Source: Pseudeuparius sepicola (lineage: Eukaryota; Arthropoda; Insecta; Coleoptera; Anthribidae). From it: a stretch of DNA of 64,000 nucleotides. Each line of letters starts with the position of its first letter. The stretch's first letter is position 1. The notes below the pieces were generated by a model. The model had not been told where the DNA came from and searched no databases. It was given only the letters and a program-made list of their open reading frames with translations. The translations under genes and the position numbers were made by a program. Location: contig OY987301.1 in NCBI GenBank assembly GCA_963920635.1, positions 42,321,820 through 42,385,819 on the forward strand, read 5' to 3'. Below are positions 33,936 to 45,418 of this stretch, one piece after another.

Positions 33936-34349
33936 TAAGTAAGAATCATCATTATCACAAAAATGACAACATTTTAAATTTTATTTTGATATTTATTTCG
34001 GTATATCAAAATATCAAGTTTAAGTAAAAAAAAGATATCGCAGACTCTTTGAATGGTTCATCCATTTTGTTGTCCACGGTGTTAAAAAATTCTGCTCAAT
34101 CTGTTGTCACTTAACAGGCAAGTAGATATTTCATCCAGAGCAACTTCTGCTAATCTGGTATGTCATTTGTCAACATTTCAAAGGTAGTTTTCTTATTCCC
34201 GCTGAAACATCATGAGATATCGTATATCTCGATGTTGACTGTAAAGGAAACGCGAAAATTACTGCCTCGCCGGTTTGTATTTCCTGTGTCAATTAGCAAA
34301 ATAAATGCTCGGGGATATCCAGCGATAATGATAACAATAATACGGCACG

Positions 34350-34590
34350 ACTCAATCAATTCCCACCGCGGGGCGACCCCCCAGCGCGCCGCCACTGCCC
34401 CGAGGGCCGGAGGCCTCCTACGACCGCCGAAGCGCTTCATCGCGGCGTTTGTTCCGGCACGAACCAGCTCCGGGACTGTTGCCGCGTTCCAGGAAGTGCA
34501 CGTGATCATCCGCATCGGGAATGTCCGCCATTCATTAAACATCCTGTGGGGTACAGCCGGTAGAGGGACGGATTTCCCATCAACCGAATA
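34350..34590. other. GC-rich island (about 240 bp), possible exon or conserved block
   Basis: Much higher GC and CpG than its surroundings (CCGCGGGGCGACCCCCCAGC, GGGCCGGAGGCCTCC). Both strands are open over the same region, so openness carries little weight. Minus-strand translation (WNAATVPELVRAGTNAAMKR and on) shows no family I recognise. It is followed directly by a foldback element at 34595. Confidence 0.25.
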
Positions 34591-34594
34591 CCTC

Positions 34595-35332
34595 TACAGT
34601 GCCCGCCAAAAAGTTGGAACCATAGGGTTTTTTTAAATTTTTGGGCTTTCAAAAATATTTGAAATGACGTCGTGACGTCATATCAAATATATGTCAAAAT
34701 GACATTTAATTAAATCTAAATGTAAAACTAATTACAGTTTGTTCAGCGGCCCTACGTCACAACTCCCGTCCTTGTCTGGCTGGTGAATATACGACCGATA
34801 TCCTTCAACAAACTGTAATTTCATGTTTTTCGGTGTGCCATAAATTGACTTTAGAACTGCTTGTCTAGCATCCAAACGTGATATTTTTTAGTTATGGACA
34901 ATTTTTGGGTAGTAATCGCGGCTGGTTTCAAGAAAAATTTAATTAACAAGGTGGAATTTTGGGCGATTTTCCTATTTCTGAACAAACGTTGCCAATTTTT
35001 TCATGTCAGATGATCTTATCCATTACAGAATTGTTTTTATTAACTTTACAATTCAATCTATGGCACACCGAAAATAACGAAAACTACTAATTTTCAGATT
35101 TTTTCAAAAATAAAAAATTTATCATTGTCAGAATTTTTGCCTGAAAATTTGCATTTTGGGGTAAATTATAAGCAACTATTTATTTAATTAAATGTCATTT
35201 TTGACAGGAATGTCAAATGACGCCACAACGTTTAACGGTCTCATTTCGAGATGATCGCCCCAGAGTTGTTTCATCTTAGCCCAAAAATAAAAAAAAAATC
35301 CTTATGGTTCCAACTTTTCGGTAGGCACTCTA
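34595..35332. mobile_element. 738-bp foldback element, TACAGTGCCCGCCAAAAAGTT ends
   Basis: Left end TACAGTGCCCGCCAAAAAG, right end complement TAGAGTGCCTACCGAAAAG, both continuing TTGGAACCATA. Inner arm matches include CGGTGTGCCATA with TTGA and TTTAATTAAAT. Ends resemble 24813-25734, but the interior differs. Interrupted by the nested MITE at 34734-34816. Confidence 0.7.
34734..34816. mobile_element. 83-bp MITE (ACAGTTTGTT family, copy 2), nested
   Basis: ACAGTTTGTT ... AACAAACTGT ends flanked by AATT on both sides (34730-34733, 34817-34820). The inside matches the 14350-14491 copy (GGCCCTACGTCACAACTCCC, CTTGTCTGGCTGGTGAATAT) but lacks most of one arm. A clear insertion in the 34595-35332 element. 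Confidence 0.65.
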
Positions 35333-35403
35333 TTTGACATTAAAGGGCCAACTGGTTTTGCGCTGCAGTAAAGTAAGTTACCGATACGATTAATTATTTA
35401 CCA

Positions 35404-35520
35404 GACATACAACAAAAACAATTGACGCGGCATTTCTCCTTAAATCGAAGCTACATTATACGCCATCAAACAAAAACTATTGAAGCAGCAATTCTCCTTA
35501 GACCTAATCTCTACGTCATC
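35404..35520. repeat. Two-copy direct repeat of about 59 bp
   Basis: CAACAAAAACAATTGACGCG and CAAACAAAAACTATTGAAGC, each followed by GCA(T/A)TTCTCCTTA; the two units are adjacent and about 80% alike. Confidence 0.55.
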
Positions 35521-36256
35521 ATTATACAGGAGCAGTAGCAGAGGTGAGGAAAAACCAACCGCTGTTTGGTCGCCGAGTCATGCCTTGGGGGACTTGGGGA
35601 TTTTGAAGAGTATTATTATTTATCAAATGATCATTTATTAACAATGTTGTATAATAACATTAATAACCACTCTTTTCCACTCTTCAGTGTTACCTAAGAG
35701 TAACAAATAATATATCGCAGAATAAAAATGAAATAAAGAAGTAACATCAAAAATACAACAAAAATGATATAAATATTCCTTCTCTTTAAATAAAGACTGA
35801 ATTTTTTTGTTTCGAGAAAATTCATTGACGACATATAGCTTTAATGTTTAATGAACGATTTTTTGTCGTTATTCGCGTTATTTCGATATAGAGTGATTCA
35901 CCTAAAATACCCCGGGGAGTCGGGGTTGTGTAAAAAAGAGGTAGTAGAGCTTGTCGAAGACTTTATTCGTACGCTCCAATTGACTTTTTCTATTGCAAAT
36001 AATTGAAGATAGCGCTGGAGTCGAAAGATTTTTTTGTTCGCAGTGCATGTGAATTGTCCTTCAACTCGAAGCAAATTAATCGCTATAAACATATTTTGAA
36101 AAACCAACAGTTTTTTAGTTATCGCACTTTGAAGTTGGCAGTTAGCAGATAAGAATATTTGCACAACGAGATATGGGCTAAGGCAAAGAGTTTTTTTTAT
36201 AAACAGACTGTTTTTGCTAGTAGTAGGCTTTGCTACTAGACGAAAACAAAAGTAAG

Positions 36257-36415
36257 CCAGTATTGGAAACTGTCATCTGTGAAAGTTCTCCGGTCAGCCT
36301 GCCTGTGTTGTAACTGCATAGCGTTCAGAATACAGTCTTGTAACTGCTCTGCTATTTTGCCCGCATTCACCAAAATAAGCTCCACCATTATAAACTCTGC
36401 AGCACGCAAAGCCAT
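36257..36415 (-). pseudogene. DUF4817-type helix-turn-helix domain, twice frameshifted
   Basis: From an ATG at 36415 the minus strand reads MALRAAEFIMVELILV. After a shift it reads GECGQNSRAVTRLYSERY, and after a second shift HRQADRRTFTDDSFQYW. Joined in register these are the N-terminal part of the DUF4817 domain found in insect transposon proteins: (A)EFxDMxLxYGECxxNSRAAxRLYxERY, then PDRRTF. This is a DNA-binding helix-turn-helix, usually followed by a Tc1/mariner-type DDE domain, which is not present here. A degenerate element end TATAGAGTGATTCACC at 35890 may be its left terminus. Related to, but diverged from, the copies in 45646-47913. Confidence 0.65.
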
Positions 36416-36419
36416 TAAA

Positions 36420-38393
36420 TAGACTTCTGAGATAAAGATGAGGAAGTATAGAAACAAGTAGAATGGTGAGAAGCAACCGGACAAATTCTAAAGCAATAAT
36501 AAACATATAGAAATCCTGATATTTTTTAACTTTCATTTTTTCATTGTCATGTTCAGTTTCTTAAAAGTAATGCCAAAATTGATCCCGTTGGCCCCAAAAA
36601 GATAGAAGTGGCAAATCTGAAGCTATTTTCAACTGCTGCTCATTTCATTAGCTAAAAACTAGTGTATGTTCATAATACTTGGCATAACATTTACTTAAGT
36701 ACTAAATAAATCCCTAAGAAAACCGTAGTTATAAAGTGCGAATAGCGTTTAACTACGAAACCATTTTTAGCCAGCCCTATGAATTAAATTGGAAAAATAG
36801 GCGTAGCAGGCTACATCGTTTCTCAATGCTGGTTTATGAAAAGCAATTTTTCGTAAGAATTTTCAATAAAACAATGCAGGAAAACAAAACTTGGGACCGA
36901 CCCTGAAAAAAAATCATTAAAGTGGAAAAACACCCACAGTATTCTAGGCATTTTCGTTCCATTGCTATGGGGCATAAAAACTTCTATAAGGCAGGTAAAT
37001 TAACAGAACAGTAAATTCCGAATGCGGTTTTTTTATGGCGGAAGCCGCCCGCTATTTTGCGCACGTTACGACCGCCATAAAAATCTCATGAAATTTTAAA
37101 AGTTTATTAATTTACGTATTGCAAGCACAGGGAAAATTTAACCAAATTATAATGCGCTGGAAATTTTACCTGCCTTCAAAATGTAAATCAATGCCCGTGA
37201 GCTTTATTATAGTGTAGTAAATTGTAATCAAAAGGTTAGGTTGCAGGTTAGGTTCTTGCTACAATTTGCAAGTTATAATGTTTAGCTAAACCCAATACAC
37301 ACACATTATTTATACTTAATATTTTGTTTTTCTAAAGTGAACAGGTCCAATATTTCGATTTCGAAAAACATACTCTTGTTTTCCTGAATAAACAGTACCT
37401 AAATGTGGCATATTCATGGAATGGATAAATCGAAGTCAAATTTGGTAGTCGCTAGGCATAAATTAAGTGCCATATAATATGATAGTATCAGGGAGCAAAA
37501 TTTCCCTCATATATACTGCTTGCATCCAATAAGGTAGCTCCTTCCATAAAAATCCAACCAATGATATGCCTCTGCTAGCGATAATTTGCACTAGTGCAAT
37601 TACCGGTAATTGCACTTGTGCAAATTATCACTTCCTTGCTTAGCAACGGCGAACTTGTTGGATACAAACACGTACCTACTTCTTAAAGTTTGTGTGTTTC
37701 ACACTGTTCTAAATTATGCAGCTTATAAATTATGTTGCCGTACTATTAAGCATTGTATCAATGAATTTATATAACTTTTACATTGCTAAATTTTGGTTAT
37801 TGGACCTCCGTCTCCGTTTAAATTTATGACACATTCAGAAAATAAACCAACGCTGACAGGGTGTAGGTATTATCGCATTTGCCTTGGATATCCAAGCGTC
37901 ATGTTTGTTTACTGGAACGCTACAGTCGAAGCTGTCAATAAACTCGTTCAAAATGAATCGTTTTGGAAATGTAAACATAGAAAAAATTAATACAGAAATT
38001 ATTAAATCGTATTCGAGAAATAATCTCGACAAATTCCACTCGTGCCGGAAATTTTTCTAGATAATTTTATTCTCAAGCCCTATATTTTGCCCATTAGCAA
38101 AACCGCTCGTACAAATTGGGCTTTTATTTCCCGAGAGCGAAGCTCAAGGGATTTTATCAGAATCATGATCTTTCTAGGCAAAATAGCGCTTTCGAAAAAA
38201 TTATCGATAAAATTTCCGGCACTAGTGATATTACATACGATAATATACAAAATGCGTATTTTAATGAAAATATATTAAAATGTAATACAATTTATTTTTA
38301 ATTTTATAACACCCGTCAAATCAGCTAATATTACGAAACTTATATATCATTCGTTTAATTAAATATGGATATATTCTATTGTAATATACATTA
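36420..38393. other. 2 kb without recognisable genes; inverted-site clusters
   Basis: No gene recognised. Bases 37028-37083 hold TTTTTTATGGCGG and its complement CCGCCATAAAAA 30 bp apart, with GC-rich sequence between; TTTATGG/CCATAAA are Caudal/Abd-B-type sites, so a regulatory role is conceivable. The 37580-37629 palindrome is listed separately. Confidence 0.25.
37580..37629. repeat. 50-bp palindrome with no loop
   Basis: GATAATTTGCACTAGTGCAA + TTACC is followed immediately by its complement with a single mismatch in 25 bp. Each arm itself contains TTGCAC / GTGCAA. Centre at 37604/37605. Confidence 0.8.
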
Positions 38394-39788
38394 GTACAGT
38401 GTGTTTTACTTCAAGTCGAGACAATTCATTATTTTTTTACGGGTAGACCGATTTTTTTAAAAAATGAATATATTCTACTTCAAAGATCTACATTTTGACA
38501 CTAATTTTATCAGATTCGTCTTTTCGGGCGAAATCTAGATACCTATCTAATAACTTACTACATTTTGATCATGGTCATTTACCGAAGCGTAAGATCTCAA
38601 CGAATTCTTTGAGTGGATGAGAGAGAAAAGCCCCAATTCTACGCCCGTGTGTACAACGCTTCCACAATATTTTAACGAAAAAATGCCTCTAAAGTTGTTA
38701 TAACAGCTTTCAATGAACATGTTTGCACTGTTTTCTAACCTACTCATAGATTTAGCTGACAAATTTTAAGTTTCAGTATTCTACTTCTATAGTTTTCTAA
38801 TTTTTCTGGTCGGTTTTGAAGCATCTTCCGTAACATCTTTGTTGGCCTGAGGCCCCCAGGGCCCCATTTTCTTTTAGTTTTCTTTGTTTTCCCTGTAGAG
38901 CATCTACAAGTTTCTAGAAGTATGCTAGAAATTTGTGATAATATGTTCATCTGTCATTGGACAGGAATATTCTAGAGTAGTTTCCAGGCTTCCATTTCAC
39001 TACATAAGCCCTGGGAATTGGGCCTGAGGGAAGTTGAAGGTTATAACGCGCTTTTTGGAGCTGATAGAATATTCGTGGTCAGTGACAGTATCTGACATGT
39101 TTATTTGTGAAGGCTAAACAATAAAGGTGGTTACCAAGGCAACGAGTTTTGACTGTGATTGTTGAAATACAATACAATACAATATCTATGTTAGGTTATA
39201 CAATGAGGAATATCGCTTTGGCCAGATACCACACACTTTCTACGTCCCATTATATACTAAATTAGTTACTAATGTCCTAAATACTAATAAACAGTCCATT
39301 AATTAAAAAAAATACTTCAAGAAAAATACCGACGTAAACAATCAGAGAGACTGACGCGCTGGGCGAATAGAAAACAAATGAAATGCAAAGCTAGAACGAC
39401 GGCGTTGCCAAGTTGGTCGTTTTGACATGTTGACGATTTTGTTAAAGTGATAATTATCTACTATAACTACAGGGCGATTTAGTTTTAATATAAAATTGAG
39501 TTTCTTCATTTAATCCCATTATTAAACCCGTCTATTTTGAAAATTAAATGCTGTAAACAATGGAGAGTATGTGGCATCACTCAAAAGATGTTGGCTTTGT
39601 TTACTTTTTGGTTTTACTCCCTCTATCCTTGGTTATTTATCAGAAAAAAAAAGTTAAAAAACAGCACGAGAAAAACGATTTTATTTTCCAATGTAGATCT
39701 TTTGTAGTAGATTATATTTAAAAAAATGAAAATCGGTCAACCTGTAAAAAATAGTGAATTGTTTCGACTTGAAGTGAAACGGACTGTA
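38394..39788. mobile_element. 1.4-kb inverted-repeat element, TACAGTSYGTTT ends
   Basis: The left end TACAGTGTGTTTTACTTCAA and complement of the right end TACAGTCCGTTTCACTTCAA match for about 130 bp (AGTCGA.ACAATTCA, GACCGATTTT, AGATCTACATT). The 1.1-kb centre is not palindromic; no transposase motif was recognised there. It contains a perfect RFX-type X-box GTTACCAAGGCAAC at 39130-39143. Confidence 0.65.
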
Positions 39789-39797
39789 CATTAAGTA

Positions 39798-40437
39798 TAC
39801 AGGGTGAGTCACATCTAAAGGCAGAGCCGAAAACACAAGGTAGAATTCGCTAAAATAAGCACATATGCTTAATAAACATTAGCTCAAAAACGCTTGGTTC
39901 TCCATATACAGAGTGTTGAAACTTTTCCAAATATTTTTTAATTTTGTTCTAGCCCGTTTAGGAATTATTTTATACATATTATGGGTTGTCATTTTGTGCA
40001 ATAATTTGGCCCTGTTCAGATGAGCAGCGGCGTAGATACAAATAATTTTATTTTAAATGCCAGCATAATCACCTTGGCACTAGTTTAAAAAATCCGAAAT
40101 TACGAAGAAACTTTACCAGAAATAAAAGGGCCGTACTACTTTTTTTCTACAATTATTTACAGTAACTATTTGTACCTACGCCGCTGGTGATCGGAACGGG
40201 GTCAAATTATTCCACAAAATGGCAACCGTCCAGTGTATAATGTGTACCAAATTTGGTTGGAATTCCTAAATGGGATCGAAAGAAATTAAAAAAATATGTT
40301 ATTTTTGGAAAATTTTCAACACGCTGTATATGGAGAACCAAGCTTTTTTGGGCTAATGTTTATTAAGCATATGTGCTTATTTTAGCGAGTTTTACCTTGT
40401 GTTTTCGGCTCTGCCTTTAGATGTGACTCACCCTGTA
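39798..40437. mobile_element. 640-bp foldback element, TACAGGGTGAGTCACATC ends
   Basis: Starts 9 bp after the previous element. The ends TACAGGGTGAGTCACATCTA are exact complements, and the arms match for most of their about 250 bp. Inner TACAGAGTG (39907) and complement of TACAGCGTG (ending 40328) lie 109 bp inside both ends, preceded by CGCTTGGTTCTCCATA or the equivalent. No frame. Confidence 0.85.
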
Positions 40438-43400
40438 GATTTCTAGAATGCAGACATTTTACGATTGAATGGAAATTCAAAATTTTCGACATTTTTCTAG
40501 AAATTTAAGCATCCTGTATCTCAAAAAGGAAGCCCTTAAAGAAATATATATTCATAAAGAACTTTTTTCTTAAAATCGACCCACGAAATCTTCCCTTCAA
40601 AATTAGACTCTGTATTACAGGCCTATATAGAAATACAATGTATAAGTTATTATATTAAAATGGCAGATTCCAATGGGTCCAAATTAATTGACATAGCACC
40701 CATAAAAATTCAAAACTCAAATTTAATGTACCGAAAAAACCGCGCTTTATTTTACTCCGAAATATCTATAAATTGCAATTCTGGTATTATAAAATTGCAG
40801 TAGCATTTCACGGATGAAATGTAAAAAATGGATAAATTTTTCATTTTCCAAATGCCACCATCTATATTTTGCTGTCATTAAAATACGTGATGCGCCGGAA
40901 CACATTTAAAGCGTGAAATATTTGCAAATATCCAATAAAACCTAACGTTTTAATTGTATCCATGCGCCGACTAAATGATATCAAATAATATGTAAAATAA
41001 ACACGTTTAATAAATATGTAAATTTTGTATATTCGGGGCCGCTTGGAAACAAGCGAGCAGGGCGTCAATATTTAAAAATGCATTTTCTATTAAAAAACCG
41101 AAGCAGTTTTCCCAACAGTTTATTTCGGGAGACAAGCGGTTGAATTAAATATATAATCAAATCAGAAGAAAAGGCTTGTATGCTCGTCGTAATACTATAG
41201 TATAATCAAATGTCCAATATGCGACTTTCATTTATTAATGTACTTTATACTATACAGTGTGTTTCATTTAAAAGAACGCGATATCAAATTTAATTGCACT
41301 TTTATACGGAGGTAGGTAACAAAATTATCGCATGAAGAATATTTCAGTTAAAACTAAAAGATCAAGAGAAATTTTAAATTAAGAAAATTACACATTTCGG
41401 AAATGATCACATAATAGGTATAGCTGCCACTTGTCCTTGGTATCTAGCGAAGAAGCAATAGCAGATATATTTCATCAGGAACGGATTTACACCATTGGAG
41501 GTCTCAGCAGGGATATTGTGAGGCCCCTAACAATATCCATTATAGGAGGGGGGAGAGGGGGGCAAATTATTATTAGACCAATTAACACTACACAGTGCTA
41601 TTCATAAGTTTGCATCAAATAGGAAAAATTTTTATTATTCAATTTTTTGACGCCACCGAGGACCCCACGGCCCGTGCCTGTCAAAATTGATATTTAAAAT
41701 CAAAAAATAAAGTTGGAAAAACCGGGTTTGGCTTGGAAATATCGGAAAAGTTATTAAGAAAATGTATTCGTATTGTGTTATGTGCCTCTACGCCAACTTT
41801 CAGAAATAGATCAGAATGTCGTTTTTCTTAATTATTTCTCTTTAGATCGCTATTCGGTATTTTTTCCGCACTAAGACACTTATTTACTGGTTGCTCTCTT
41901 ACTAAATCATAACAATACAAATAATTTAAAACGCAAAGTTAAGGCGAAGTATAAGATTTTTAAGAATAGTGGTTGTGTAACAACGCAATATTGGTGCAAA
42001 GACACTTTAATTTTAAACTAAGTTCTTTCCCTGGGCCAGGGAAGAATAAAATACATCCATATTTTGGGATTCAGTGAAACCAAATGATAAGGTACACTTT
42101 TGTATTGAATTTTATGGTTTCAATTTATCCCAGGAATGCCGAGAAAGACATAACGAATATCCCGATATCTTTCTAAAAATTGGCATATAGAGGTACAATA
42201 ATAGAATACGAACACATTTTCTTGATAACTTTTTCCATGATGTCCAAGGCAAACCCGATTTTCCCCCATTTTAATTTTAAATGTGACATTATTTGACAGG
42301 CACAGGCTGTGATTCATACCTCTCTTTAGCGCAGTACAGTGCCCAAAATAAAATAATATAATCCACTTAATTTATTTCAAGAGGTGATGGTTTGTTTGAA
42401 ACTCAACCGCTGTTCATTTTCAGAAATTTGCGAAAATTTTGAGAAAAAGTCATAAAGTAGGTGGAATATTTTTGTGAGGCATTTTTTAGAACAAAATAAA
42501 AAAGTTAATTTAATATTTTAAAGCTTTGTGGAGGCAGTTTGGGGCCCCTCTGAATGTGAGGCCCCATCAGACAATTGCCTTCTTTGCCTATTGGTAAATC
42601 CTTCCTTGTACGAGTATTTCATAGAAGTATCTACAATGGATCCGATTCTTCCATCAGCGAATAATAATGTGTTTTCCAGCGAGAACCGTGGAAACTCCGA
42701 ATTGTTCGAGTTCCGTTTTCTCGACGAAAGAATAGAACTTTAAAATAAACATGTCTAATATGTGCCCCTCGTATTATATCTGTCCCGGGAGCGCCGTTCC
42801 GTCCTCGTTTTAAATGTAAGTCAACATTCCCACGGCGTTCCCACTAAGACGTTTATATCTGCCTCTTATTTGAATTGTGGCATAATTTAACAGAGACCTC
42901 AGGGACCCGCCCCATTATGACAATTTGTTTGGAAGTCGCGTAATGCGCCATAATTCGTGCCTTCCTTTTTCAGGCACGGACATGTGTAGGTATTTTCCGG
43001 AAAAATCAAGGTCTTCGAATAATTTCAACTAGTTAGACCGATTTTGTACGGTTTGCGCTATTTCAAATTGTGATCCGTCGGAGTCGGAATAGCAGAAGGA
43101 GATATACATCCATAGGCAATTTGTACAAATACCTAATCGTTATTTGGGTATGGAGGCAATGAAGTTTAACTTTTTATATTGAATGTGGAATTTAGTTACC
43201 GAAGCGTGCAAGGCCGAGGCAATTAATAACCACATGAGTTATAAAAGGGAACTTCAGTGCCGAGGGGCACAATATATAAATTTTTTAAATCGGGAAACGA
43301 GAAGTTTTTTTTATGTAAAAAAACGGCGTAGTTGCGCACTATAAACTTTCGGTTAGATTTTTAGAAAAGTTCCACAAAATTCCAGGTAGGTACGAAAAGT

Positions 43401-44365
43401 TTTAAAACATGACAAATTAAATCCTTCTTAAAAAGTATTCAGATTTTGCGCAAATATGGGCAAATCTGGGCATTTTAATGATTACTGTGAAACGTTTTAG
43501 GTTTTAGATCCGTAAAAAATGTAGTAATTTTAAATTCAAAGCCATCTTAGCATTAGCACGGTGCCTAAAGTAAAGGCAAACTTTATTTAAAAAATAATTT
43601 AAAAAATCATAAAAATTCAGTTTATACCAAAGTATAGACTGGTGTCTAATATGCAAACAACCAAACTTTGAGCGGAGTTAAGAAGAGTAATTTTAAGAAA
43701 AAATTCTTATTAACATGGGTGTTGAAATTTCTCCGGAATATTTGTTTATTTCGAAATATTCTAAGCCAGTGGGGATATTTCATAAGCTTGGAATATAATA
43801 TGACAACACGGTACACTCTATATGTCCTGCATCTATTTTACAGACGAGAAAAAAAATCAAAATAGACTTTGTGTTTCTAAATTATTGCATGTTTGACGAA
43901 ATTTAATTCTATGTACAGATAACTTTTTCATTAAATTATTGCTCCTGACTACCCAGGCCTTCCCCAGATACAAAATACGTTTGTAATATCTCCCCTGCTT
44001 TGATTATTTCGAAATAGTACGTACATCGATTTTTCGAGGAAATTTCTTGGTATCTCTAAATCGAAGCGTTTAAGGACCCATGTTGATAAGAATGTTTTCC
44101 TTAAAATGTAATATTTCCTAACTAACAAATATGGAATTGCGCTTCAATTGATCCTAATATATTTTCCCGAAAATAAGCCCCATTTCCATCAAATCTCACC
44201 ACTGGAGAAAGTCTTATAGAGGCTAAGAGTAGGTGCTAACTTCAATTCATATTCAGACTAAATATATTTTTCTAAATTAAACAGTTGAGTTGGTTCTTCA
44301 CAAGATCTGACAAGTGAGCATACTTTACAATTTTCTAATATGCAATTAAAGAAGGATACACAACT
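40438..44365. other. 3.9 kb without recognisable genes
   Basis: No gene recognised. Lone element ends: CATCCTGTATC near 40510, TACAGTGTGTTTCATTT near 41255, TACAGTGCCCAAAATAAA near 42335. A copy of the GAACTTCAGTGCC/TGACTCATGTG repeat lies at 43158-43275. A GC-richer island at 42770-42970 (CCCGGGAGCGCCGTTCCG, GGGACCCGCCCC) might be conserved regulatory DNA. Confidence 0.25.
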
Positions 44366-44657
44366 TTGCTACAATCACAGACTAACGCACAGACTAACGA
44401 GTAATACAGACAATTCCTTAGCGACATGTGTCAAAAGGAGACTCGCATTTTAGAGAAATATCTTCTAAAGACATGAATAATGGGCATTTTATTTGACTTT
44501 ACGTTAATCTACATAGCAAAGAGACTGAATTAGATCCAAATTTAAGCTTAAAATACTGTCTATCTTTCTGTAAATTGAACTGGAGACTCGCTTATTTTTG
44601 ACACATGTCCGTAAAGAGGCTTCTGTAGCAAAGCTATTTATTCTGTGCTACAATGCT
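44366..44657. repeat. Degenerate palindromic repeat (GACATGTGTCAAAA arms)
   Basis: GACATGTGTCAAAAGGAGAC near 44423 and the complement GGACATGTGTCAAAAATAAG near 44600 are inverted copies. The outer parts TTTGCTACAATCACAGACTA and GTAGCAAAGCTATTTATTCT share motifs with the 22876-22921 hairpin. Confidence 0.4.
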
Positions 44658-44675
44658 CACTTATTTCCAACGATA

Positions 44676-45418
44676 TACAGTGTGTCCCAATTTGATACTG
44701 GACACCTCAGATCTATATGAAGGACAAGGAAAACAAATAATGTTCTCTATTTTTTTATTGGTAGTACCAAGGGAGAGTATCTCATAGGCGGTGGTATTTG
44801 GATGGGGTAATTATTTCATGGCCTGCTATGATTTTTTAAAATAGCTAATTTTCAAGAAACCCTGTTAGGGATTTTTTTTACGACAAAATGTTATTAAGAA
44901 AACTTGTTCAGAATGAAAAACTGAGTAGAATTCAAAATTTCAAAAATCTAGGCCTACTTTGATTTTTAGCTTTTTCACCATTTTCTCCCATTTTTTCTTA
45001 AAAATGTGTTCTTTCTGGAGCTTTCACGTCAAAATATTATTAAGGAAACTTGATCATCGTGAAAAAATAAAATTTTGACGTGAAATCTCCAGAAAGGACA
45101 TTTTTCGAAGAAGAAAGTGAGAGATAAATATAAAAATCAAAGTAGGCCTAGCCTTTTGAAATTTTGCAAATCTACTGAGTTTTTCATTCTGAACAAGTTT
45201 TTTTAATAACATTTTGACGTACAAAAAACCTAATGAGGTTTCTTGAAAATTTGCTATTTAAAAAAATCATAGCAGGCCATGAAATAATTACCCCGTCCAA
45301 ATACCACCGCCTATGAGATACTCTCCCTTGATACTACCAATAAAAAAATAAAGACCATTTGTTTTCCTTGCCCTTCATATATTTCTGAGGTGTCCAGTAT
45401 CAAATTGGACAAACTGTA
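44676..45418. mobile_element. 743-bp foldback element, TACAGTGTGTCCCAATTTGA ends
   Basis: Left TACAGTGTGTCCCAATTTGA, right complement TACAGTTTGTCCAATTTGAT; the arms (about 330 bp) match closely. The core GGCCTACTTTGATTTTTA lies at 44951, 275 bp from the left end, with its partner AATCAAAGTAGGCC around 45142-45156. The pairing continues almost to the centre (TCACGTCAAAAT / ATTTTGACGTGA). Confidence 0.85.

Noticed and set aside
34160..34636. 158-codon plus-strand frame and 110-codon minus-strand frame
   Set aside because: They overlap each other over a GC-rich island; the plus frame runs into the foldback element at 34595; no recognisable domain.
42528..42743. 71-codon frame MEAVWGPSECEAPSDNCLLC...
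   Set aside because: No recognised family; the first part looks like a dispersed repeat rather than a gene.
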